A DNA stretch of 64,000 bases from Eutreptiella sp. 'Long Island Sound 2002' (lineage: Eukaryota; Euglenozoa; Euglenophyceae; Eutreptiales; Eutreptiaceae). Numbering within the stretch: the first letter of the stretch is position 1; every line of letters begins with the position of its first letter. Of this stretch, positions 24,201 through 33,800 are shown in pieces. The notes under the pieces were generated by a model, which searched no databases, was not told where the DNA came from, and saw only the letters and a program-made list of their open reading frames with translations. Where the stretch lies: positions 8,656,223 to 8,720,222 of the forward strand of contig OZ038388.1 of assembly GCA_964036045.1 (NCBI GenBank), in the 5' to 3' direction. The position numbers and the translations under genes are program-made.

Positions 24201-25051
24201 TGAACACCTGCAGCGCCGCGCGGCACGGAACCCGGGCAGCGCTCCGAGTAGTGCATTCCATATGCCCATAGCAAGGCACTTGTTGGGGTATCGGGGACTG
24301 CTGTTACCCGAAAGGCGTGGCGTCCAGACTCCAGCCAATGGGGATTGTTTGGGTTCACAGGTATGGCTCACTTGAGGGGAGTGGGATGCTCGGGCAAACA
24401 TGAACCCACACGCCCCCTAAAGAGGGTGGGGGGGGGGGGGGGATAGGGTGGGTGGGCGGATGGGTGGCCGAACCCTCTTGAGGGCCACAAATAGCCTCCC
24501 CGGGTCACCAAGCAATAGCCTGGCCTCCGTCTTCGGGCCTCTTTGTCCCCAAGTAGCCGTTAAGTAATCGCCTCCACTTCTGCCGATCGGGTCGTGCAGT
24601 GCAAGGGGCGGGGCATGGAGCGGCTTCTGCCCCTCACATCTCTGTCCCTCGATGCACAGGGCCGCCCTGCACCCGCGCGACAGACCTGGTTGGAATACCG
24701 CGTGCGAAACACGTCAATGAACGCCGTGCCGTCGATCTTGACGGTCATATTCTTCTTCACGACGAAATCGATCTCGATGTTAAGAGAGTCCAGCGTGAAC
24801 TTCTGCGTCGGCAGTGTGAAGGGCTCCACATTGATGGAGTCACCCGGGGACACTTTGCAGGAGCGGCGCTGGATCGTGTTGAGGGCAATGTCTGTGGGGG
24901 CGATGGACTGGTGCGGACAGACGCCGAAAACATGGTCCTGGAGCTTGACGTAGCGGACTGCGGGATTGAACACACCGTGGCCCACATAGACCAAGTTCAG
25001 ATGCACGAGGTCGGAACTGGGGGCGGAGCAGATCTTCAGCGGGAGGGGCAT
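15090..25051 (-). CDS. NSF: N-ethylmaleimide-sensitive factor (vesicle-fusing AAA+ ATPase), 7 exons, complete
   Basis: Spliced CDS on the minus strand: 25051-24686, 24207-23731, 21679-21389, 19763-19449, 18006-17744, 16629-16272, 15248-15090. This gives 742 residues, the normal family length. All introns are GT-AG and all phases agree. NSF (Sec18) is the cytosolic hexamer that, with alpha-SNAP, uses ATP to take apart SNARE complexes after membrane fusion. Residues 1-200 form the substrate-binding N domain. D1 has Walker A GPPGTGKT at 257-264, Walker B IIFDEID with Asp325-Glu326, and the MTNR/RPGR sensor region (about 369-385). D2 has Walker A GPQGSGKT at 539-546, Walker B with Asp599-Asp600, and GPRFSN. 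The last exon supplies the short C-terminal helical segment ending CGCELG. The start is chosen because MPLPLK aligns with the expected N-domain opening. No lesion is visible, so the gene should be functional. Confidence 0.95.
16272..16629 (-). CDS. NSF: NSF exon 6 (D2 Walker B)
   Basis: Completes the split Gly codon, then [34 protein letters not shown] and GPRFSN. Ends KTDE before GTGCGT. Confidence 0.95.
17319..17380. repeat. ACAAC pentanucleotide microsatellite in NSF intron 5
   Basis: About 12 perfect acaac units. Confidence 0.95.
17744..18006 (-). CDS. NSF: NSF exon 5 (D1-D2 linker and D2 Walker A)
   Basis: Starts [14 protein letters not shown] and contains the D2 P-loop [14 protein letters not shown]. 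The last codon is split, leaving phase 2 at GTATGC. Confidence 0.95.
19449..19763 (-). CDS. NSF: NSF exon 4 (D1 C-terminal subdomain)
   Basis: 105 codons from [18 protein letters not shown] through [16 protein letters not shown] to MSAFDE. A poly-Gln stretch (QQQQ, CTG repeats on the plus strand) sits in the loop before the last helix. Confidence 0.95.
21389..21679 (-). CDS. NSF: NSF exon 3 (D1 Walker B)
   Basis: 97 codons from [15 protein letters not shown] through [14 protein letters not shown] to [10 protein letters not shown]. The ADP/ATP sensor Asn lies in MTNR. Donor GAG|GTGCGA. Confidence 0.95.
21746..21940 (+). repeat. dispersed repeat R4, copy in NSF intron 2
   Basis: The order is 'ccacggcttaccgtta', a G-run, 'ggcagcctgggctcctccgc', 'ctgacccacccaccca', 'catcagaaa', a small palindrome ttttcctgaggaaaa, 'tatcaaaggggcccga', then 'tttatggcctctgac'. 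The nearest relative, with the same order, is 41394-41560. More diverged copies are at 23436-23605, 56240-56560 and 59060-59185. Confidence 0.85.
23436..23605 (+). repeat. dispersed repeat R4, diverged copy
   Basis: G-run, then 'gatctggcgggcccacccc', 'cttctcaggaaaaggg', 'ccccccgtaggcc' and 'gtagggtaggccacac'. The beginning and end blocks recur at 56240-56680. Confidence 0.7.
23731..24207 (-). CDS. NSF: NSF exon 2 (N domain end and D1 Walker A)
   Basis: 159 codons after the acceptor CTGCAG. Carries [14 protein letters not shown] and the D1 P-loop GPPGTGKT, and ends EPKK before GTTTCC. Confidence 0.95.
24686..25051 (-). CDS. NSF: NSF exon 1 (N domain, first half)
   Basis: 122 codons from ATG 25051 to RYSNQ. 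Contains the VNLVYV-like strand and [10 protein letters not shown], typical of the N-domain double-psi barrel. Donor CAG|GTCTGT. Confidence 0.9.
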
Positions 25052-27604
25052 TGTGCAGAGAGACAGGGGCAGGGGGAACCAGTCACTCAGGAACTGCGGT
25101 CTAAGGGCAAAACAGACAAAGCAATGGACCGGGGCACATGGACACTGCAACTAATACCACAACCCTCAGGCCTCCGGAATGGGGGCAAGTAGAGCCTGGA
25201 AGTCTTTCACCCCCGACCCCCCACCCCATGTGCAGCCTCACCACAGGGAGGCCAGTCCCCTAGTATCCCTCAGGGACGATCACCGAGTGACGGTCCCCCA
25301 GGGGGAGAGGATGGGGGAGTAAACCACTAATGTGTCAAAAGGACAATACCAATCTTCCACCTCGTACTCAGTGACTTCTGGGATTTGCCCACCTAAATTT
25401 CTGCAAATGATGCTGTGGGGTGGGGCGGGGCTGGACATGGGGCGCGGCAAGACGAGGCGGTGGGGCATCTGTTATATTTCTCTGATTTCATGGACCCTAT
25501 TGTTTTGCTTGCATAATGTCCCATGAGGTGCTGTGAGAGCGTGTTTTAGTGCGGATCTCTTTTTTTTTTTGCTGCCTGACAGGTTTATTTTGCTTTCCTC
25601 GTGTGCTTCATCCCAGGTCAGTGGCAGGTCATGGACAATGCAATCAGTGAGCAGCAACAACACAATCATGACATGCAATGGGGCATTGAAGGGTTTAGGC
25701 GGTGTGGCGGTGTGGAAAAAGCCTGCAAGTGTTCCTGTTTATCATTATTCATTCCCATTCATCACCACAAAGGTGCCCAAGGCAATACACAGCAGCCAAA
25801 TAGAGCAAAGGAAGGTGGCACTTGAAAAGGTAGGAATAAGTTGTTTCAACACAGACATTCAGTCCACAGAAATTTCACCATCAAGGGTCAAAGTCCAAGT
25901 CTGAAGCTGACACACAACGCTTTGTTCACACATGGCATCTACACGAAGATGATGGTGCACCTGGCCAAATGGTATATCTCTGCCCACTGTTTCTGGCTCG
26001 AGGCACAACAGGAAACACGGGATGCCTCCCGTCGCCTCCATGTTATCCTGCCACGAGCCAAGGATGCTCCACTCATAAGAGACCCTGGACAACATCCCCA
26101 CTGCATATCTCAAGGGGGTTGGACAACATCCCCACTGCAAATCTCAAGGGAGCTGCAGGATTTCCTAGTCCCCATGAGTGAAGCCACAGATGCAGTCCAC
26201 CTTACCACTTAGGCAAATGGGGTTTATGTTGGAGAGTCTCATCTCAATTACCTACTCCAATGAGGACACAGGAAGAAAGGACACAAGTTTAGGACTCGTT
26301 CCCCCAGCCCATCTTTTAGAAGCCGCGGCCAAGGGAAGGGTACCAAGGTATGGGCTTGCCATTCAAGTCAACCCGGATGAAACCATCCACAGAGAGAACC
26401 CACATACTAGAAGAGGCAGGTGTTAGCGATAGTGTGTAGTTGAGAAGTGGCATCTTTGCAGAGACTCTGGAGGAGATGCAACTACTCTCAATGGTTGCTA
26501 ACAATTCGCCGAGGAGCAGTTGCGCTACTTTCTTGCCCGGGTGGTACCAAATGTGGTAAACGTGGCTGACCACGTCCCTCATGAGGTCAAGCTTCTCATG
26601 TATGCAAAGGTCTCACAAAACTTCCAAGTGCAAGCGAACAATAGTTGCATGTGGAGGAAGTATGTGTGTGCTTCCAAGAGATGGAAGAGAGGATCAGTGT
26701 TACTAGAGACAACAGAAAGATGTGTGCCCGCTTGTAGATCCCAAAAGACCTCTTAAAGACACTTGCACTAGGGGACACTTGGTGTGTCATTGTGTCACCT
26801 TTCCAATTCCATGGCTTCCAACACCTCAAGGTATGAACCTGCACGAAAGTCTGTGCATGCCACCACTACTTACCTCCCACCTTACAAACCCACCTACATC
26901 ACCCCACCACAGTAGGGCACTTACGAACCATTCAAAGCAACAAAAGACAATTTTTGGAATCAGGTGTGGGGGGTACTCGAGCACCATGACAAAGAGAAAG
27001 CTATTTACAAAGACTTGGCACCCTCAAGGAAGACCTGTGCTGGGAACTCCCACGCCAACTCCGAACGTGAGTGATTAGGGGTCATCACTGCAGCGCACGG
27101 CCTTACCTTCCAGTACCCTAAAAGAGCTTTTATGCCACGGAACAACCCACCAAGGGCGGTTGTGCAGAAAATCCTCTTTCAACCGAGCAAAGTAGAAGAT
27201 CTGCAACACCTACTTGGGCATAGGCGCCAAACCCTAGCGGCGCCCTCCAGGTCCCCAGGCTACCACCCAGATGCCCACAAAGATTGCTTGGAGGAGCAAT
27301 CTTGGATGCATTGTTGTACAGCCACCCCATGCTGATGCGGACAGCACAGGCATGGTGTAGGTTGTGCACAGACCTGGTGCTAGTATCCAGCATACCATAT
27401 GTCGGCACACGCGAGCACACGACGTTGCGGGATGCTGCCGGATGCCCCCCCCACCCCCAGCCAGATACTGCTAGAAGCTACTGCGTGCTTTTTTTTGCCA
27501 ACACATGCAATGCTTTGGTTGAGTCGGGCACCTGGGATGGTCATGCCACATTTGCTAGATACATTCACAATGAGCTCTGTGGAAAAGGGGAAAAGAACAG
27601 AGAC

Positions 27605-27680
27605 CACAAACATACAAAATGTTATGCACACTGAGTCTTGATCCACCAACCTTCAATTCGGGAGGCAAGCATGTAACGAC
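27605..27680 (-). repeat. tRNA-like relic (SINE-like)
   Basis: The minus strand reads GGATCAAGACTCAGTGTGCA after a tRNA-like anticodon-arm region. The T-arm-plus-CAGTGTRCA junction resembles that at 8975-9045 (TTCAAATCCCAGTGTACA), suggesting the same tRNA-derived family. The match is weak. Confidence 0.3.
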
Positions 27681-27816
27681 TGTACTATTGTTCAGATCTG
27701 TCAACCCCATGTATCAGATAATCCAAATTGTGCACATCATGTCCAAAGAAAAGTCCCACCCACGGTTTTGCCATCACTGTTAAATTCTCCGTAAAATTCT
27801 ATCCATTTTGGGGGCG

Positions 27817-28105
27817 TTTTCGCATAATTATTACGGTGATTATCCGGGTAACAACCCTGAAAACCACCCACGTGCGGAATCATGCACAATCAATTCAAAA
27901 CTCAAAAATTCAAACATCTGATGCTTGCCATGGGTCCCAGGGACCTAAATTCTGCCCCCTATAGCCCCGTCCACTGCAGCAGCCATTCAGTGACGCCCTT
28001 TCAATCTTCTGAGCTTACCGAACTCCCGGTGGTGGAGAACAGCCAACTTTTCGCACAGCGCGTGCACAGCACGCGCACAGCGCACGGTACGCCCCCTTTG
28101 TGTAT
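27817..28105 (+). repeat. dispersed repeat R5, copy 1 (diverged)
   Basis: Shares ordered blocks with 42527-42720 and 55178-55345: 'gggggcgttttcgca', 'ttattacg', 'ccctgaaaaccaccca', 'atcaattcaaaa', 'gggtcccagggacc', and later 'ttttcgcacagcgcg'. Confidence 0.75.
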
Positions 28106-30447
28106 ACACACATGGAGTGAAAAACAAAAATGTACACCCGTCATTCAACCAAAAAAAAAAATCTGGTGCCTCCAGCACCAAGATGCTAACCAACAATGGT
28201 CAAGACCTATGTGGTAGCCGGAGGCACGGAGGGGGGTGGGGGGTTGGGGCTGTTGGGGCGGTTATCTGAACAAGTGGCCCTCTGTGGCACAAGGGGAAGA
28301 AAATGTTTACATCATGCTCTGCCGGATACTGCCAGATGCAACACATCTATGTTGCCGGATGGTGCCGGATACATGCTCATTGCCCCGCCAGATAACACCA
28401 TGCCACACACAATGTTTTTGCCGGATACTAGCACCAGGTCTGGTTGTGCATCCATGGTGTGCCATATCCAGGCCAGCATAGTGCACCCCGGGAGCCAACA
28501 TATTCATATATCATCAGCTTTTTGCCAAAACTTCTGTGTAGGCATTTCCTAAACTGTGCGCCTGCTTGAAGCATTATTTGAACGAATGCTTTGTTTCTGC
28601 ATCTCTGTGATAATAGAGTGTGAATATAATGTGATCATACAGCTCGCCTTGGCCACTTTTTGTTGTAGTTTTCGACATTTTTGGTGACTTGTCCAAACTG
28701 CATGACCATGCCCTTGCTTCACTCATACCAGGGCCATGAAATATGAAATGCACTCCTACACATCCCCCCCCCCTTTGTCACCGCCCCCCCTCCCTGAAAA
28801 GGAGAATCATGGCCTACGGGGGTTTTTACCTGAAAATCACCAATGTTGTCCATTTTTTGCGGCGTTTCTTGGCCCTACAGTTTTCGCAAATTGGCATACA
28901 AGACTACAAAAGGGGGGGGGGGGGGGTTACTTTGGTGTTCCGGTTGTTTGGGCATGAATCCAGAGACTACAGGGATCGGCATGTGGCGATGCACACATGC
29001 ACCAACCACCCCACACATCTGAAGCCCCATCCCAACACCAATCCGTTGCTCGCACCCAGAGGCACAGATATGGCCATACCACTGCTGCACCAGGACCACA
29101 ATTGGATAACAGGGAAGCAAAAGACCGGCAGGGTCAGGAAGGATAAGAGGGGGATGTGGAGGAAGGTTGAAAAGCGAGGGCTGCAAGGAGCAAAGAGGTG
29201 GGGGGATGATAGGACGGGAATTGGGTGCAGGCTGGATATGGTTGGCACACCACAATAAACTCACGTAGACAAAGATGAGACCACAACTGATGTCGTGAGG
29301 GTTTTCTTGCTGATGGGCATAGCCCACAAGAAAGGTCAGCTGGACTCCCGTTTGGCCAGTGTGCAATGGCATTTACAAATAACTGGCTCAGCAAACGACT
29401 GCGATGCACTCTGCTTGGCCAAGCACAGAGTGAGAGGAAAGGGGTGCGGCCCAGCACCTTCAAGCAGCTTGGGGGGTGGGGGGGGGCGGCCCGTACAAGC
29501 AATATATTTGGCACTGAAAGGGCAGACCTCAATGAGGAATACACAAAAGTTGACAGAAATCACTGACAAGCCGAAAAGTCCAGGATGGCAATTCTCAGCA
29601 CGCAGACCACAGACCGCGCCACTGCACCGGACATCCTTGGAAACAGTCTCCCCCAGCCACGGGGTTGGCCACATATTCACATATGCTCGCCACCTTTGCC
29701 ATGCAAAGGGCTTCCTCGGCATTCTGCAAGCCGGCTGTACATAAACTGCAGTATTTACACCAGTCACATTTACAAGCAAAGGGGCATCAGTGTAGGGGTG
29801 TTGAGCCCATCCATTTTCTCATTGATGACAGTTGCAGTGAATTCTGACATATCTTTGCAGAGGCGTGACTGTTTTTGCATTGGAAGCTCCACTGCTGTTG
29901 TGAATGCATGCATCCCATCCGGCAACAAGCATGCACACGCACACCCCATGCCTTCACGTATGCCAAACTGCACATCAACAGAAAATGGGTTGTAGGCAGG
30001 CTGTGTGGACCGCACACCAAGCTTGGACATTCGCACCAGGTTCGGTTCTGTCCCAATTTGACCCATGCAGTCTGGGGCAACCAGACCAGGAAAGGAACCA
30101 AGCCACAGGGAAGGACCAGGTGGCGATGTCCTGACGGGGTGTAGGGTGCATTGAAGTAGTTCCCACAACATCTCTTCTGCGTTGCACTTCCGGTATCACA
30201 TTGGCACAGCCCGGGCAAAGAGACGCAGTAGGGAGCTGCTCACACCCCAAGAGACGAAGCACCACTGTACGCGTCGAGCTCCACCCGAGGGTGGGCTGTA
30301 CGGATATGCTCTGGTGCAATCTCCTGCAGGTCATGCCCCCGGACCCAGTGAGCCGCACTGCAATGGCCCACTTAGGCGGGCTCTATCACAGATTGGGAGC
30401 ACTGGGGCTGTGGGGGCCCACGGAGATCGACCACGCATGGTGGCACA

Positions 30448-30448
<1 letters not shown>

Positions 30449-30497
<49 letters not shown>
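30449..30497. repeat. CA microsatellite
   Basis: Perfect (CA)n of about 48 bp. Confidence 0.95.
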
Positions 30498-30499
<2 letters not shown>

Positions 30500-30723
30500 C
30501 ATTGGGAATCGGTGGCTAGGCATGGCATGTGGAAGATGCTCAAAGACCTCCAACATGACACTCGGCCCAAACGCACAACATTTGTCATGTGCACCAGCTT
30601 AGAGCAGCAGGGCACGACCACTGTCATGATTATTGTGAGGTACTGTGGATATGCAGAGGGAGGGAACAGAGTTGGCCCATCATCGGGGTGCATGCAGGGC
30701 AGCGGGGGGCTTTGGGCTTGGGG

Positions 30724-30846
30724 CTATTCCTCCCGCTCCAAAAAGGTCTTACGGACCACGGATTCGCCTTTTCCGGGGAGACAGGCGCCAGAGGCACCGC
30801 ACTCAGCCCTTGCCCAGTCGGGCAGGAGGCCGGGGTACACGCCTTC
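30724..30846 (-). CDS. giant receptor exon p (C-terminus)
   Basis: After the acceptor CTTAG, 40 codons (EGVYPGLLPDWARAECGASG onward, ending TFLEREE) and a TAG. Strong G/C third positions and correct phase support it. The preceding intron contains the assembly gap, so a missed exon is possible. Confidence 0.6.
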   Translation of the reverse strand, partial: EGVYPGLLPDWARAECGASGACLPGKGESVVRKTFLEREE

Positions 30847-33800
30847 CTAAGTGCTGTGCATGTGCAACGTCAGCAGTATTGCTAGTAGGAGTGGCATGTG
30901 TGCTGTCCTGTGCAGCATAAGGTTCTAGTTGCTGGGTACATCGGAGGGTGGGTTGGTGTGTTGTTAGGGTTCAAGCCCGAGGACGCCAGGCGGCAGGCCA
31001 AGGGGTCTCTTGTCCGGTCGGCCTGTGTAGTCTACGCCACAGCGGTGATGCTACTGGGTAGGTTGTAAGGCTAGCAGTCGGGAGGGGAAGGAGAGCAGGA
31101 CCTGTCGCACTTCTGTCTACAAGTTCTCCTTCAAGGCCTGCTCCCGTTTGTAGTCGGTGTAGTGTTTTGTGTGTGGTAGTCTCCGGGTGGTACAAAAGTA
31201 CATTATTTGTTGGGGATATGCTATAGTAGTAGGCCTAGTACAGATATCATGGTACTAGGTTGTACAGTTGTATATGCTACATATGTAAGTGCAAGGATTC
31301 GAACCCGGGGACGCTAGGCGGCAGTCCAATGGGTTATCCGCTGAGCCAGGCGGCTGAGCGACTGTACATGGTAAACTAGGCTACAAGTAGGGGTGCTTCC
31401 TCGTTGGTTCTGGTGTTGGCGGTGGGGAGGGATGGGAGGGAAGACCTTTCGCTCCTTCCTTCGGCTGCGGTCTTGACGGTCTCCACCGGGGCGGGTCCAC
31501 GTGGTGGCCGGCCTATCANNNNNNNNNNNNNNNNNNNNNNNNNNNNNNNNNNNNNNNNNNNNNNNNNNNNNNNNNNNNNNNNNNNNNNNNNNNNNNNNNN
31601 NNNNNNNNNNNNNNNNNNNNNNNNNNNNNNNNNNNNNNNNNNNNNNNNNNNNNNNNNNNNNNNNNNNNNNNNNNNNNNNNNNNNNNNNNNNNNNNNNNNN
31701 NNNNNNNNNNNNNNNNNNCCATAACAAAAAAAAAAACATCTCGGTCCCAAAGGACCGCCCTGGTGGTCCCCACCCGCCGGCGGGTCTGGGTAGGCAACTC
31801 GTCTGCATTGCAATCGTACCGCACTACCACCAGTACACCCCGGGGCACTTGTTAAGGCCTGGTTCGTGATGCCTGAGTTGCGTCTGAAAGGGCGGGGCCA
31901 TGGAACACAGACCCACCCAACGGGGGACATCCCCTGCACATGTGACCTAGGCCCCTCGACTCCTGGCGAGAACCTGCGGGCGGAGGGGTCCCTGGTGCAC
32001 CTATTGCGCAGGCTGACGGTTCCTCCCATGCCACCGCCCCCCCACACCCGAGGCCCCACACCGCCCTCCTGCACCCAAGCCCCTGCACACCTGAGTGGGG
32101 GCCCCCAACGGATTGGAGCGGTCTCCGGATGCGAACAGGTCCTCGCCCCCGGAGTCAGCGTACGGGTTCACTTGCCGCGGAGGCGAACTGCCGGCCGCAG
32201 CCCCTGTGGCGAGTGCCGCATTGAAGACGCGCAAAGGCAAGGGCATGGTCCGGACATGGGGCACGGGGCACAGGACACAAGGGCGGGCAGCAGCGAGGGC
32301 GGCCTCATTGTTCGGCTGAGTCGCGTGTGCATAGCACCGCAGCAGAGGCGGGCTTCCCGCTGCCCGTCCCCCCTCATTTGTAGTGCCCATCACCCTGGCA
32401 GCGGCCCCACTCTGACCCTGGGGTGGAGGGGGTCGGGGGGGGGGGGGGCTTGCAACTGTGGTGGCTCCGGAGGTTCAGGGTCCAGCGGCGATAACGGGTG
32501 CGCAGCAGGCCCAAGGGTTGCCGCTGCACTGAACCAGTGCCTCAAAGGGGACTCCTCGCAACTGCGTTCTCTCCGCAGGTGTCCGAACCTGCTCATGATG
32601 CTGTCAGCCGGGCCCGCCATAGGCGACCTCGACGTTGTACCCTGTGGGGTGCGGGAATTAGGTGCAGGGGGGGGAGGTGCGCTTGCCCGACTACGATACC
32701 GACCTGTGTTGCCATTTTCGCCCCTACCCCCCGCACCCCACTTTTAGGTCGGTTGGTCGGTGGTCTTGGGAACAGAGCGGGGGGCAGGGGTGCGGCAAGT
32801 ACCAGGCACAGGTGTTCCATTGGTGGCTGCATGGTAGGACCACAGCAACGACCAAATTATTTGGTATGAAGGTGATAGTACACTGCCTGCACGCCGAGAG
32901 ACGCCTGAGAGACCCCCCGTGCTCCTGAGGGCACCCTCCGTTGTACTGATGGGGAAACCCACAACATTGTCGTGTACCGTGGCGGGGTGCGACGCTTCAA
33001 CACACGCAGCACAAAGTTCACCGCCCGACACCACTGTCGGCAGGTTTTGTCTTGGCGGCGCTGGGTGTCTGAGACGACTTCTGCAGGCCTGTGGAATGCG
33101 CTTCTCTTGAATGCATTCTCTTGTACTCTCCATCGTGAGCATGTGTTTGTGCGGACACGGGTGCACTGTTTTGGGGGTAGGGGGTGCCCCGCCCCAGAGC
33201 TGTCGACAACACTTCTTACCCCCCCGAAGCGCAAGGCCAAAACTCAATCTCAGCGAAAGGGGCGCCCCCCCCCCAAGCCAGCAAAACCCAGCGCTCTTCA
33301 ACGGTCTCTGGACACCTTTTTGCAGCCCCTAGCACCCTCCGCCCCCCCCCTCCACCACCCTTGTGTGACATTCCGTCTGGTTATTGCTCCTTTACGGGGC
33401 CCTGGACGGTCACACATTCTTCCCTTCGCATGTTGCGTCGGGTCGCTGCTTTCTGTCGACCGCTGCGGCCGGTGCTCTTGCTGGTATCGTTGCTACGTTC
33501 GCGGAGCCCACTGGTTGGTGTGTTGGGGCTGTGCTGAATGTGGCACGGTGTGCCGTTTGCCCGTCAGCGGCGCCCAATAGTTGGCGTATTGAGGATGTGC
33601 TGGTTGTTGCCGGGGTCGTTTGACTGTTTTTGCTGTCCACACACCTCTGTCCACAGGCCATCCATAGCCTGCCTCGCTGTGTTTCTGTGAGGCCCAGGTG
33701 CCCTGTTCCTCCACGCGCTGTCCGGGCCGTCCACCATATGTGCTTTTCCCCCTCACAGCTGGTCTGCCCCTGATGGGCTCCCGCTCCTGTTGCGCAAACA

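Larger units (their letters stand above)
15249..24685 (-). other. NSF introns 1-6: content
   Basis: Lengths are about 478, 2051, 1625, 1442, 1114 and 1023 bp. Intron 2 (23730-21680) holds two copies of dispersed family R4 (21746-21940 and 23436-23605). Introns 3 and 4 hold G-runs (about 21250-21268, 19410-19428, 18711-18724, 18396-18407). Intron 5 holds an ACAAC pentanucleotide array (17319-17380). Intron 6 contains an alternating purine-pyrimidine ACGTATAC stretch (15955-16040). Confidence 0.7.
25052..30723. other. intergenic between the giant receptor gene and NSF
   Basis: 5.7 kb without a supportable gene. Holds a 34-bp tandem duplication (26087-26155, ggacaacatccccactgca units), a tRNA-like relic (27605-27680), an R5 repeat copy (27817-28105), a G-run (28912-28926) and a CA microsatellite (30449-30497). 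The NSF promoter and 5' UTR must lie just above 25051, but no defined element was recognised. The stretch just below 30723 would be the 3' UTR of the receptor gene. Confidence 0.5.

Noticed and set aside
8975-31350. Functional tRNA genes
   Set aside because: Acceptor stems do not pair and anticodon stems are broken. Only the T-arm/B-box parts are intact.
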